The position numbers and the translations under genes are program-made. A stretch of 64,000 bases of DNA from Pisaster brevispinus (Eukaryota > Echinodermata > Asteroidea > Forcipulatida > Asteriidae). Every line of letters starts with the position of its first letter. The stretch's first letter is position 1. Where the stretch lies: positions 20,678,742-20,742,741 of the forward strand of contig JAMKCF010000003.1 of the NCBI GenBank assembly GCA_023634235.1, given 5' to 3'. The notes under the pieces are model-generated. The model saw nothing but the letters and a program-made list of their open reading frames with translations. It was not told where the DNA came from and searched no databases. Shown here piece by piece: positions 34,390 through 45,830 of this stretch.

Positions 34390-35880
34390 AGAAAGAGCTT
34401 GAGATCAGTAAGTGTGTTCAAGGAATACCATCAGCCCAAACTAAGGCCAGTTGTGGCCGAGATGGTTTTGCTAAGACCATTTGAAAAACATTTAATTCGT
34501 AATAACGATCTTGAGATCCTAGAGTGTGAACAAGGAATACCAGTATGAAGCCCTCTTAAATTGTGTTTATCATCAGGACAATTGATTCATATCACAAATG
34601 TCAGGCCCTTAATGTTTGTGCTGAGAGCAACCTTAAAGTCTTTTTTGCAATCATAGTATCAATACTCCTGATTAAGGTTAATAACATGAATTGTACAGAA
34701 TATGTAGGCCTAAGGACCGGTGATTCCATCGCTAAGAAGCTAGACTACTAGCCATGATTAATTTGCTGCAGGACAGATCATGATTGATACAATCACTGCA
34801 AACACAGTATATCTTGTTAGTGTTGTTAAGGTGATGTTTTTGGAATGGATCATGAACTCATTGAAGAAAACATAGTATCAAAGATCATGAGATATTTTAG
34901 TGTGTATAAAGAAGACCAGAATGAAGCCTATAAGAAACTTACATATCAAGGACAGATGATTCCATCACAGACAAATTAAGCCCTTAGTAGTCAAGATGGT
35001 TTTCAAACGACAAACCAAGAAACCACACGAGAAAACAAATGTGAGTTTTCTCTTTGCGTAAAAAACTTTCTTGAGATCTTTGAGTATGAATAAGGAATGA
35101 AAGCATTAAGCCTTCTTATCATGTGTTTGTAGCAAGGACCAGTGATTCCGTCCACAAAAATTTGGCCATTAGTAGCCAGAATGGTTTCCTATGACAGACC
35201 ACAAAATCAGTAGAAAATGCCTACATGTGGTAGGAATTATTTTGAGATCTTTATGTGGATATTAAGGAATACCAACATAAGACCTAATTAAAATGTGTAT
35301 TTGGTAGAGTGATTCCATCACATAAACAATTTTGCCATTTGTAGCCAACATGGTTTTGCTATGGCCATTTAAAGAAGCACACATATAATAAGAATTACTT
35401 TGAGACATTGCAGTGTGGATAAGGAATACCATCATCATGAAGCCCAGATTTTGTGTATCAGGAGGACCAATGATTCCATCACACAAACTGTTTTCGTGCT
35501 GAGAGACTATGAAGTCTTTTCTGCAACTTTAGTATCAATGCTTCTAATTAAGGTTTAAGAACAAGAGTCTCACATATTATGTGTGTATTAAGGACCAGTG
35601 ATTCCATCGCACAGGAGTTAGTAATCTAGCCATAATTACTTTGCTACAGGACAAATCAAGATTGCTACATTACAGCAAACATAGTAGTATATATTATTAG
35701 TGTTGTTAAGGAAATGAACATAAAGCCTAACATAAAGTTATGTATCAAGGACGAGTGAATCTATGGCCAAAAAGTTGAGCCTTAATATTCCAGGCATTTA
35801 GGACAGACTATCATAAGAGCACAAATACTAGTAGAGAACTTGAGAATGTGAAGTGTTCCACATGAGGTCTAATAAACTGT
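34390..35880 (+). repeat. Tandem array with ~880 bp higher-order repeat
   Basis: Basic units of about 170 bp carry GAGATC(T)TT.AGTGTGAATAAGGAATACCA, then AAGGACCAGTGATTCCATC(A/G)CACAAA, then AGCCA.GATGGTTTTGCTATG. The GATTCCATC word occurs at about 34725, 34967, 35142 (variant), 35312, 35473 and 35602. A longer segment (AAGTCTTTT.TGCAA, then GCTAAGAAGCTAG / GCACAGGAGTTAG, then GTTAGTGTTGTTAAGG) occurs at 34637-34850 and again at 35512-35715. This defines a higher-order period of about 880 bp. Confidence 0.75.
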
Positions 35881-36065
35881 TTTTTATGCTATTACAAAAA
35901 CTTAGTATACTACTAGCCAAGGTGGTTTTGCCTGAACAGACCATGGAGTTGAAAGAGCAATTGCAGCTCTCATAGCTCAAAGCTCAATGCGAGAAACAAA
36001 GAAGTAGCTGAGGGTTAAATTTTTATAATTAAACTTAAGATATCAAAATTTAGAAGTAGGCTTAT

Positions 36066-36215
36066 TTAGTTTATGTTTCACAGGGTAGAAGGATAAAGTA
36101 TTAGATTTGTTTTTGAGACTAGTCATCCTTCCCATGCCAGCCCCACAGAAGCAGGGTAGTTGGGCTTTAACATCCAAGGTAGTAATTCCCCTGCCCCTGT
36201 CAATCACACATCAAA
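36066..36215 (+). repeat. Two degraded double-hairpin motif copies
   Basis: GGGTAGAAGGATA...TCATCCTTCCCATGCCAGCCCC, then GCAGGGTAGTTGGGCTTTAACATCC...CCCCTGCCCCTGTCAATCACACATCAAACAGGCTT. They keep the 3' conserved CCCATGCCAG-type end, but the stems are decayed. Confidence 0.5.
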
Positions 36216-36549
36216 CAGGCTTATATTTATTAAAAAGAACACAAAAAGGAGGGTTAATGTGTGTAATGAGTACCAACATTTCACAGTAAAAGAGGGGGGA
36301 AGTGCTAAAATATAGTCAAGTGCTAATTTTAACAATTCATTTAATGAAGACCAATAATTTTTGGAAATGTTTGATTAAATTTAGTTTTTCCTCAAACAGT
36401 TTAACTGTTTTTTTGTTTTATCTTATTTTCTGATCTTTGTAACATTTAAGGATAATTTAAGGATATTGCAAAAGTAAAAAATTTACTGAAACTTCCTGAT
36501 GTGTAACAACTATCAGTAAAAAAAACCCTGTAAGGTCATTTTGGAATTG

Positions 36550-36625
36550 TCGTAGTAAAGGGTGGCAGAGTACTTGTGTTCAAACTATCAGGGGAGTCAT
36601 CCATTGCTGTGCCGGCTAGCCTGTT
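36550..36625 (+). repeat. Degraded double-hairpin motif copy
   Basis: GTAGTAAAGGGTGGCAGAGTACTTGTG followed by TTCAAACTATCAGGGGAGTCATCC. It aligns with the 37566 copy, but the 5' stem arm is lost. Confidence 0.5.
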
Positions 36626-36907
36626 GAAAATATGAGCTTTTTAAAAAAATATATAAATTGAAATTAGCAAGCTATGAACTCATTTTCCCATCTAGATATA
36701 TTGTAAATAATCGATTAAATATTGTTTTTGCATTTTCTGGTTCAGAGTTTATTTTGGCAAACTATTTTTAAGAATGAAAGTCTGAACTCGAGTTAGGATA
36801 AATGTGTTACTTACAATTATGCCAACAGAAGTTTGTTGTGATATTTTCCAATATTTAAAGCAATCAGGTTTCAAATTATGATTATTATTTTTTACTATTT
36901 GTTCTAT

Positions 36908-36985
36908 GTTGCCGGGCAGCAGAAAAAATGACCTGTGACTATCTCAGGGAGTAAACGCCCCTGCCCATGCCAGTCTCATGTCTAA
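36908..36985 (+). repeat. Double-hairpin motif copy, first stem lost
   Basis: GTGACTATCTCAGGGAGTAAACGCCCCTGCCCATGCCAGTC. The second hairpin (CAGGG/CCCTG) is intact; the GGATAGTT arm is replaced. Confidence 0.6.
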
Positions 36986-37565
36986 CCAAACTTGATGTAG
37001 CAGTGAGAAATGAAAAAAATCTAGACCAATCCAAATCAAGTGAGAATACCCGACCATAACTAAATCTGAACTGTTCAAAAAGATTTATAACTTTTCTATT
37101 AGTAAAAGCTACCAGTTAGAACTTGGTAATAGTTAGACTAAATGGCACAGTAACGAGAGAACCTTAATTTGTTTGTAACTCAAACATTAACGTGCTAAAT
37201 AAAAATCACGATTCACACTAAAAAAGGAAGATTTCAACAGAAACACAAAACTGCATCTACTAAAATAACACATAACACTGTTTTCTTGAAGTTTGTTTTT
37301 TAGTGTTGTTTCAAAGACTTTTTGATGGTTTAAATTTTTAATAATTAAAATGCAAACTTTTTATATGTGATTTCTTTTGAGATTTTCTATCAGTTTTTGT
37401 TTACTCAAAAATCATAAGTGTTTGGTTTTTGTTCAATCATTGCCAGCATTGCAGCAATAAGCCATCCACCTGGACTAGTCCTAACAATCATGGGGCATTA
37501 ACATGTTATCCCATGTGAAGTTCCTTTAAGTAGTGAACATCAATTAGTTTCTAAATTGTAATGTT

Positions 37566-37630
37566 GGAGGTAGCAGGATAGTTGTGCTTGAACTATCCCA
37601 GGGAGTGGTCGCCCCTGCCCATGCCAGCCC
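37566..37630 (+). ncRNA. Double-hairpin motif, best copy
   Basis: The first stem, GGATAGTT (37576-37583), pairs with AACTATCC (37591-37598) over a 7-base loop. The second stem, CAGGG-A-GTG (37599-37607), pairs with CGC-CCCTG (37610-37617). Conserved CCCATGCCAG follows. Called ncRNA only because structure is preserved between copies; it could equally be a DNA-level cruciform or transposon-end signal. Confidence 0.35.
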
Positions 37631-37785
37631 AAAACCTGTAGCAAAATGGGACCTCGGCAAAAACTACGAAATAAAAATCACAGATTGTAATAAATGTTTG
37701 GGTGGTCGGTTGGGGATTTTTTGAAATGATGAGTGTCGTATGTTGTTAGTGAGGGCATCACAAATCATTTTGAAGAAAACACCAT

Positions 37786-38140
37786 TCATGCAAAGCAACC
37801 AGAGTTAGGAAAGAGACAGAGTTGAGACCAAAAACATAAGTCTCTAAAGATATCAGCATCTGGTAAGATCTTCAATTGCTGCAATGTCCAGGATGTGTTG
37901 ACCATCGAGCTGAATGAAGTGAAGGCACTTGATCCAAGCCTTTTCTCTGCTGTGAGGAAAGTAGTCCATGGGCTTCCATGTGACACTTTGCCTGCAGAAT
38001 CATGCCAGGAGTGTGGTGGTCAGCAAACTGCAGCCTAGCTGTTGGCAGGTCATGCTTGCGGGGATGTCTGTGAGACTTGTGGCCTAGAGAAATCACCTGC
38101 CCAGGGCTGGTTGGACCTTGCCGGTAAATGTGGCCCTCTG
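37786..38140 (-). repeat. Inverted arm module, copy A left
   Basis: Read on the minus strand it aligns with the plus-strand module at 49290-49640. Shared blocks in order are GCAAGCAT..CCTGCCA.CAGCTAGGCTG, CTCCTG.CATGATTCTGCA, GAGA.AAG.CTTGGAT, TCTTTAGAGA and TTTTTG(G)TCTCA.CTCTG. Nearly identical sequence lies at 58330-58560 for the outer part. Minus-strand ORFs across it (for example HPQASEGHIYRQGPTSPGQV) have no recognised domain. Confidence 0.75.
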
Positions 38141-38670
38141 ATGCCTGGGGGTGCATGAGCTAAGAGCCATGAGATTGTGGAGGGATGCGTGCAATTGTCT
38201 TTTATGATGGCAACGATGGCATGGCTTTTCATCGTAATCAGTTTCCTTCTTGCGTTTCTGACATTCTTGCCAAGGGAGTATACTGAGGGGTTCTTTGTTT
38301 CATGTGTGAATGAATGTGTCATGATCGGGGGGCTCAGCTCAGATTATGAGAATTTCTGCATTGAGTATTCAACTGAATGCCAACACAGCTTCTACGGAAA
38401 GGCATGGTGAAGGCTATCTGAAAGGAATAGGGCATGATGGTATGTACTTTCTATTCTATGTGTAGGGGAACAATGGGGCGAGTTGCGGAGAGATGGAGGA
38501 TGAGGGCTTACCCATAACGTGACTGGTGTTTAACAACATTTTTGAAATGTAGGGGGAAATTGCCTGTTAAGTTCCTGGGAATGATGTAATAGTAAGATTT
38601 ATTATGATATATTCAGTTATTTCAAAGGGTCAGGCCTTTTTTATGGTTGTTTTGTGGTGTCAACCTTTTA
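38141..38670. repeat. Module linking the arm to the 571 bp array
   Basis: 38156-38280 (ATGATGGCAACGATGGCATGGCTTTTCAT and flanks) is repeated at 58490-58560 in the same orientation relative to its arm. The remainder leads into the array. Confidence 0.65.
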
Positions 38671-38671
38671 G

Positions 38672-40240
38672 GGATTCAAAGAGAGAGCGGTGCCCTGAGA
38701 GATGGTGACACAGATGTCCTTCATGCCGATGGTCTTCGAGACTGTTTCATTGCTAATGAAAATGGACCATCGGATGCCGATAATGCTGTAGTTGACACTG
38801 AGGTTCAAGGCTAGAAGCCTACTTGTGTCATCAGCTCGGAGTGTAGAACAGGGAGGACACGCATCATATTATAAACATGCTCAACTTGGTTGCAAGTTTG
38901 AGGCGTGTGATCCTCCATACACATTTGCCAAAGGTGGGGTTAGCAAGCCCTAGTCATCGACGGATTCCAGGGGAAGTGTAGCCTGTTGATGTCACAGCCG
39001 AAATACCAGAACTGTGTGATTTCAACAGATTTTCCGCCCGAGGTGGGGTGCTGATGTCAGTACAGTTATGAATCTCAGTTCATCATTCTGACGTGGCTTG
39101 CGTTCAACTGCACTTTGTCAACTCTGTGTGTGGTTCACTTCAGTCATTGCATATTTATTATGCAACAAGCTTCTGTCTAGACCTCTGCTTACTGCTGATG
39201 AGTCAAGACTTGAAATTTGGTTGGCTGTTGAGGAACCTTTTGGGTGTCAAAGAGGGAGTGGTGCCCCTAGAGATGGTGACACAGATGTCCTTCATGCCGA
39301 TGGTCCTTGAGACTGTTTCATTGCTAATGAAAATGGACCATCGAATGCCGATAATGCTGTAGTTGACACTGAGGTTCAAGGCTAGAAGCCTACTTGTGTC
39401 ATCAGCTCAGAGTGTAGAACAGGGAGGACACGCATCATATTATAAACATGCTCAACTTGGTTGCAAGTTTGAGGCATGTGATCCTCCATACACAATTGCC
39501 AAAGGTGGGGTTAGCGAGCCCTAGTCATCGACGGATTCCAGGGGAAGTGTAGCCTGTTGATGTCACAGCCGAAATACCAGAACTGTGTGATTTCAACAGA
39601 TTTTCCGCCCGAGGTGGGGTGCTGATGTCAGTACAGTTATGAATCTCAGTTCATCATTCTGACGTGGCTTGCGTTCAACTGCACTTTGTCAACTCTGTGT
39701 GTGGTTCACTTCAGTCATTGCATATTTATTATGCAACAAGCTTCTGTCTAGACCTCTGCTTACTGCTGATGAGTCAAGACTTGAAATTTGGTTGGCCGTT
39801 GAGGAACCTTTTTGGGTGTCAAAGAGGGAGTGGTGCCCCTAGAGATGGTGACACAGATGTCCTTCATGCCGATGGTCTTTGAGACTGTTTCATTGCTAAT
39901 GAAAATGGACCATCGAATGCCGATAATGCTGTAGTTGACACTGAGGTTCAAGGCTAGAAGCCTACTTGTGTCATCAGCTCAGAGTGTAGAACAGGGAGGA
40001 CACGCATCATATTATAAACATGCTCAACTTGGTTGCAAGTTTGAGGCATGTGATCCTCCATACACAGTCTCATTTGCCAAAGGTGGGGTTAGCAAGCCCT
40101 AGTCGGATTTCAGGGGAAGTGTAGCCTGTTGATGTCACAGCCAAAATACCAGAACTGTGTGATTTCAACTGATTTTCCGCCTGAGGTGGGGTGCTGATGT
40201 CAGTACAGTTCTGAATCTCAGTTCATAGTTCTAACGTTGC
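38672..40240 (+). repeat. 571 bp tandem array (about three units)
   Basis: GATGGTGACACAGATGTCCTTCATGCCGATGG recurs at 38701, 39272 and 39844, periods of 571 and 572 bp. The copies are almost identical. Each unit contains CTAGACCTCTGCTTACTGCTGATGAG and GTTGACACTGAGGTTCAAGGCTAGAAGCC. ORFs repeat with the unit and have no domain. Confidence 0.95.
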
Positions 40241-41990
40241 TTGCATTCAACTGCACTTTGTCAACTGTGTGTGTGGTTCACTTCAGTCATTGCATATTTA
40301 CTATGCAACAAGCTTCTGTCTAGACCTCTGCTTACCGCTGATGAGGCCAGACCCGAGATTTGGTTGGCTGGGGAGGATCCTTTGATGTCATTTACTCTTC
40401 TTTTTTTTTTTGGCATGGAATGTAGGGGGATAAATTGGGGTGAGTGGCAGATGGGGTGAATTTTTGGTCTGCCTCTTCTTGGAGAGGACTTTTCGGAGGC
40501 AATCTGAGAGAGGATGGAACCTTGCATATAACGTGGCTTGCTTTCAACTGAACTTGGAACACAGTTCGTTGTCTGCTTCGGTCATTGCATATGAAACAAG
40601 CTTCTATCTAGACCTCTGCTTACCGCTGATGAGGCCAGACCCGAGATTTGGTTGGCTGGGGAGGATCCTTTGATGTCATTTACTCTTTTTTTGGCATGGA
40701 ATGTAGGGGGATAAATTGGGGTGAGTGGCAGATGGGGTGAACTTTTGGTCTGCCTCTTCTTGGAGAGGACTTTTCGGGGGCAATCTGAGAGAGGATGGAA
40801 CGTTACATGTAACGTGGCTGGCTTTTAACTGCACTTGGAACAGTGTTCGTTATCTGCTTCAGTCATTTAATATGCAACAAGCTTCTGTCTAGACCTCTGC
40901 TTACCGCTGATGAGGCCAGACCCGAGATTTGGTTGGCTGGGGAGGATCCTTTGATGTCATTTACTCTTTTTTTTTTTTGGCATGGAATGTAGGGGGATAA
41001 ATTGGGGTGAGTGGCAGATGGGGTGAACTTTTGGTCTGCCTCTTCTTGGAGAGGACTTTTCGGGGGCAATCTGAGAGAGGATGGAACCTTGCATGTAACG
41101 TGGCTGGCTTCTAACTGCACTTGGAACAGTGTTCGTTATCTGCTTCAGTCATTTAATATGCGACAAGGGTCTATCTAGACCTCTGCTTACCGCTGATGAG
41201 GCCAGACCCGAGATTTGGTTGGCTGGGGAGGATCCTTTGATGTCATTTACTCTTTTTTTTTTTTGGCATGGAATGTAGGGGGATAAATTGGGGTGAGTGG
41301 CAGATGGGGTGAACTTTTGGTCTGCCTCTTCTTGGAGAGGACTTTTCGGGGGCAATCTGAGAGAGGATGGAACCTTGCATGTAACGTGGCTGGCTTTTAA
41401 CTGCACTTGGAACAGTGTTCGTTATCTGCTTCAGTCATTTAATATGCGACAAGGGTCTATCTAGACCTCTGCTTACCGCTGATGAGGCCAGACCCGAGAT
41501 TTGGTTGGCTGGGGAGGATCCTTTGATGTCATTTACTCTTTTTTGGGGCAGGAAATGTAGGGGGAAAAATTTGGGTGAGTGGCAGATGGGGTGAACTTTT
41601 GGTCTGCCTCTTCTTGGAGAGGACTTTTCGGAGGCAATCTGAGAGAGGATGGAACCTTACATATAACGTGGCTTGCTTTCAACTGAACTTGGAACACAGT
41701 TCGTTGTCCGCTTCGGTCATTGCATATGAAACAAGCTTCTGTCTAGACCTCTGCTTACCGCTGATGAGGCCAGACCCGAGATTTGGTTGGCTGGGGAGGA
41801 TCCTTTGATGTCATTTACTCTTTTTTTTTTCTGGCGTGGAATTTAGGGGGGATAAATTGGGGTGAGTGGCAGATGGGGTGAACTTTTGGACTGCCTCTTC
41901 TTGGAGAGGACTTTTCGGGGGCAATCTGAGAGAGGATGGCAGCTTACATATAACGTGGCTGGCTTTCTACTGCACTAGGAACAGTGTGCG
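40241..41990 (+). repeat. ~285 bp tandem array (six units)
   Basis: CTAGACCTCTGCTTACCGCTGATGAGGCCAGACCCGAG recurs at 40320, 40608, 40889, 41175, 41461 and 41743, periods of 281-288 bp. The units share one half with the 571 bp unit and replace the other with TGGCATGGAATGTAGGGGGATAAATTGGGGTGAGTGGCAGATGGGGTGAA and CTTCTTGGAGAGGACTTTTCGG. Very high identity indicates recent expansion or conversion. Confidence 0.95.
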
Positions 41991-44009
41991 TTGGGGTGAG
42001 TGGCTGATGGGTGTTTTTCTCGGTGGCCATTTCGCGGAGAGACGCTTGGGGATGATGTGAGAGAAGATGGCTGCTTACCTATAACGGTGTGTTGTTTATC
42101 TGCAGTTTTTGAACCGTGTGTGTTTCGCTTTAGTCATTGCTGCTGTTTAGACATCTGCTCACTGCTGACGAGTCTAGACCGGAGGTTTGGTTGGCTGGGA
42201 AGGATCCTTTATGTCATTCACTCTTAAACGTAGGGAAAAATGCAGGCTGAGGGTGTGAAGCCGTTTCTTGGAAAGGACTGTTCTGTGGCAATCTGAGAGA
42301 GGATGGCTGCTTACCTATTACATGGCTGGCTTTAAACTTCACTTTTGCAACTGTGTGTGTGGTTTGCTTCAAGCATTGCATTTTTTAAATTGATTGGCTG
42401 GGGAGGATCATATTTGTCATCCTCCTCTGTATCCATTATAGGGGACAAAGAGCCACCCTGCCAATGTGATCTGACGCTGATTTCCTGAACTGTTGTTTCA
42501 GGGACTCGAGGTCGGTTCTAACCGACGTACACCCAGTTGTTATAGGGTTGGCCTCTTGTTCTCTGCCGAGTGGGGCTAGGTGAGATTTTCTTCGCAAATC
42601 CACACTCACATTTGAAAACCATCTAGACAGGGCTGAAGATGGAGTGGCGTCCCTGAGCGATGGTAACAGAAATGTCTCAATGTTGTTGGTCTCAATGTTG
42701 TTGCATTGGTTCCGAAATTGAACCTTCTGGTGTCAACAATGCTGTAGTTGACACCTGAAGCTTAAGGCTAAATGCCTGCATGCTTTGTTAGCTCAAAGTC
42801 TCCTTGTTTCTGACTCTAAGAGTAGAACAGGGAGGTAACAGATTGCAAATATCCTCAACTTGGTTGCAAGTTTGAGGGATGTGATCCTCCAGACACTGTC
42901 TAGTTGGCCAAAGGTGGATTATGCAAGGCGTTGTTGCTGAAGGACGTCAGGTGAACAGTAGCCTGAGGAGTGGATGTCACAGCATTGATACCTGAGCTGT
43001 ATGATTTCAACAGATTCTCCACCTCAGTAACTGTGGCTAGTCTGTGGCCAACGCCAGTACAGATCTGAATCTAGGTTCATCATTCTAAAGTGGCTTGCGT
43101 TCAACTGCACTTTGTCAACTGTGTGTGTGGTTCACTTCAGTCATTGCATGTTATGCAATAAGCTTCTTTCTAGACCTCTGCTTAGTGCTGATGAGTATTG
43201 ACTTGAGATTTGGTTGGCGGGGAGGATCCTTTGATGTCCTTTACTGAATTTTCTGGGTGAATTTTTTGGTCTGCTTCTCCTTGGAAAGGACTTTTTGGGG
43301 GCAATCTAAGCCTACTTAAAACATGGCTGGTGTTTAACTGCATTTTTCAACTATGTGTGTGGTTTGTTTGAAGCTTTGTATATTAAGATTTGATGTGCTG
43401 GGGAGAATCAATGCCATCATCATCGTTTTAATCCATTATAATAGACAAAGAGCCACCATGCCAATGTGATCTAATGTTGATTTTCTCAACTGTGATGCCT
43501 GAGACTCGAGGACGCCTTCCATGTGGCACACTCAGTTGTTATAGGGTTAGCCTCTTGTTCTCTTCCAAGTGGGGCTTAGTGGGATCCTATTCATTCATCA
43601 CCACTCACATTCGAAAGCTGTCTGGCATTTGTGAAGATGCAGTGGTGTCTCTAGGAAAAGGTAACACAATAGTCCTCAAGGCCGATGGTTTCTTAGATTG
43701 TTACAATGGTACTGAAATTTGACCATGGGAGTCGAAGGTTAGAAGCTTGCATGTTTTGTCAGCTCGGAGTGTCCATGTTTGAGACCCCTAGAATAGAACA
43801 GGGACGTCACAGATTGTAAATATGCTCAACTTGGGTGAAAGTTTGAGGCATGTGATCCTCCAGACACCGTCTAGTTGGCCGAAGATGGATTATGCAAGCC
43901 TTAGTCATTAGAGGCTGCAGGGGAAGAGGAGTTGATGCCACAGCTGAGATACCTGAACTGTTTGATTTCATCACATGTTCTACCTCAGTGACTGAAGCAG
44001 GTGTTTGCC
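41991..44009 (+). repeat. Divergent copies with ~990 bp higher-order period
   Basis: Older copies of the same units. TGGCTGGGGAGGATCAT...GACAAAGAGCCACC.TGCCAATGTGATCT...GTTATAGGGTT(G/A)(G)CCTCTTGTTCTCT occurs at about 42406 and again at about 43398. CTAGACCTCTGCTTAGTGCTGATGAG recurs at 43170. Confidence 0.85.
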
Positions 44010-44012
44010 TAA

Positions 44013-44808
44013 AGCCGTGGTCCCAACCCACCGTACTTGCAAGTGCGTGCTGTCTACTTGCAAAGACGTGGGCAAAGTTTGGGGATCCGTATGTTATGAG
44101 TACCGCCTCAGTACGGATTTGGGAGCACTCAGACATGCCATAGCACTTTTAGTGCACGAGGAACTTTCGCTGCTTTCGGGCTGCGGTCGGGCTACGGATT
44201 CACCCCCAGTACGGGTGACGCGTGTGCCCTCTACAGCCAATGAGCGTCCCTGTTGCCTCTCCCTCTCCCGTATCAAGGCAAGTAATGCCACGTCGTGCAC
44301 ATGCGCTGCCACTTGAAGCTGCTCTTGCAGCATCAGAATCCGGAGTCTCTGCGGTGGAATGGGCAGCATCTTGAAGCAGCAGCAGCTGGGATTTATGGAG
44401 AAACTTGAAGGTCGTCCTATATATACCCCCCCCGATATCGGGCGGAAAAACTTACGTTCATTGCACTTGCACGCACTTACAACATGCGAGTGAGTAAGGA
44501 CACTGTACGTGAGCAGCACGTGTAAGTACGGCCTCTGTACTATAGCGTGGCAATCGCACGGAGATCGTACAACTCACTTACCATGTGCGCAACGTACGAT
44601 GCACGCAACCGCTCACGGCCAGGTGTGGCGTGCGGGCCACGTACTTACACCTTGCCAACTGTGTGAGTGACGTGCTTTGATGTGCTCCCTCCCTGCTCTT
44701 GCAACTGCCTCCCCATGTTTTCAGAAAAACAGGCAGCCATGGCCACGCGTGGCCTCCCCAAAAAACGTACGGACTTAAAACACGCACGTTGGGTTGTGAC
44801 CTGGGCTT
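44013..44808 (-). mobile_element. Harbinger-type (PIF) non-autonomous DNA transposon
   Basis: 796 bp bounded by 22 bp imperfect TIRs (AGCCGTGGTCCCAACCCACCGT; right end reverse complemented AGCCCAGGTCACAACCCAACGT). TAA target duplications lie at 44010-44012 and 44809-44811, fitting the TWA target of PIF/Harbinger. GC content is much higher than the surroundings. A minus-strand ORF (44094-44519, 141 aa; MLPIPPQRLRILMLQEQLQV, then RERERQQGR) may be the degraded start of a Harbinger transposase, but no DDE domain is present. It interrupts the satellite-like repeat. Confidence 0.85.
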
Positions 44809-44811
44809 AAG

Positions 44812-45830
44812 GGTGGTTTGACTGTTGTGAATCTTGTTTCATTGTTCTAACGTGGCCGGCGTTTTACTTTTGAACTCTGTGTGTGGTGTGGTTCACTTCA
44901 GTCATTTTATGGTGAGATTTAGTTGGCTGGGGAGGATCATCATTATCATCTTCATCATCACCTTCTCTTACTCCATCATGTGGGACAAAGAGGCGCCCAG
45001 CCAACGTAATTTCTTTCCAATTGGCACCACTGCCGTGGCTGTGACATAAAGTCTGCTTCCAACTGGCTCATCCAGGTCGGCCTCTTGGTCTCTTCCGAGC
45101 AAAGCTTGGTCTAGGTTATCCTGTCACATTGTCCCTCAGTTTCATAGCAACAGGGGGGGTCTCCTCGATACCGATATTTTTGCCTAGGTGATGAAACGAG
45201 ACTATGGGATGTCGAGAATGTGCCTTTAAAACCTTAGATTGAAGGCCTAAAGCATTAGTGAGTCCATGTTTCTGTCCTGTACAGTAGAACGGGGCTGACA
45301 CTGGTTGTAAATAGCTTGGTTGCGTGTTTGAGGCATGTGTCCTTTCATACACGGTCTAGTTGGCTGAAGGAGGATTAGCAAGCTCGAGTTGTTGAAGATT
45401 GTCATGGGAGGAGTAGCATGAGGAGTGGATGTCAAAGCCAAGATACCTAAACTGTTATGTGATTCCGACAATCTTTCCCTGAACAGTGACTGAGATGTGT
45501 GTTGCGCCAAGGCAGCTACAGTTCTGAAATTTGGTTTTGTCCCATGATGTATGCATCCCCATGGAAATCACTAGGGCCAAGAATCTTTTGCAGATGCTTG
45601 CCAGCATGCATTTATCTACTTGTAACTGTCTTTTGATAGTAGCATTAACGGGGCTGGCATTCAACTGCATTTTTTGAAACTGTGTGTGTGGTTCAGTTCA
45701 GTCTTTAATACCCCACAAGATTATGTGTAGAAATGTGCTTGCCGCTGATTCTGTGTTTTTGACCTGTAGTGTAAACTGGGGAGGACACAGGCTGTAAATA
45801 TCCTCAATTTTGTTGCTAGTTTAATGCATG
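44812..45830 (+). repeat. Divergent units of the 38-44 kb array
   Basis: TTGGCTGGGGAGGATCATCAT...GGGACAAAGAGGCGCCC (44921 on) is a third copy of the 42406/43398 segment. 45240-45530 and 45655-45800 match other parts of the unit (GCGTGTTTGAGGCATGTG, GTGTGTGTGGTTCAG). Confidence 0.75.

Noticed and set aside
38672..43220. CTGATGAG in each tandem unit suggested hammerhead ribozymes (retrozyme-like array)
   Set aside because: The partner is mostly GAGA and not GAAA. The stem II candidates (for example GGCCAGACCC) do not pair properly, and I could not find stems I and III around the core. The CTGATGAG match is best explained as chance repeated by the array.
44094..44519. 141-codon ORF on the minus strand as an independent gene
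   Set aside because: It lies entirely inside the Harbinger-type element and lacks a complete domain; treated as a transposase relic or chance.
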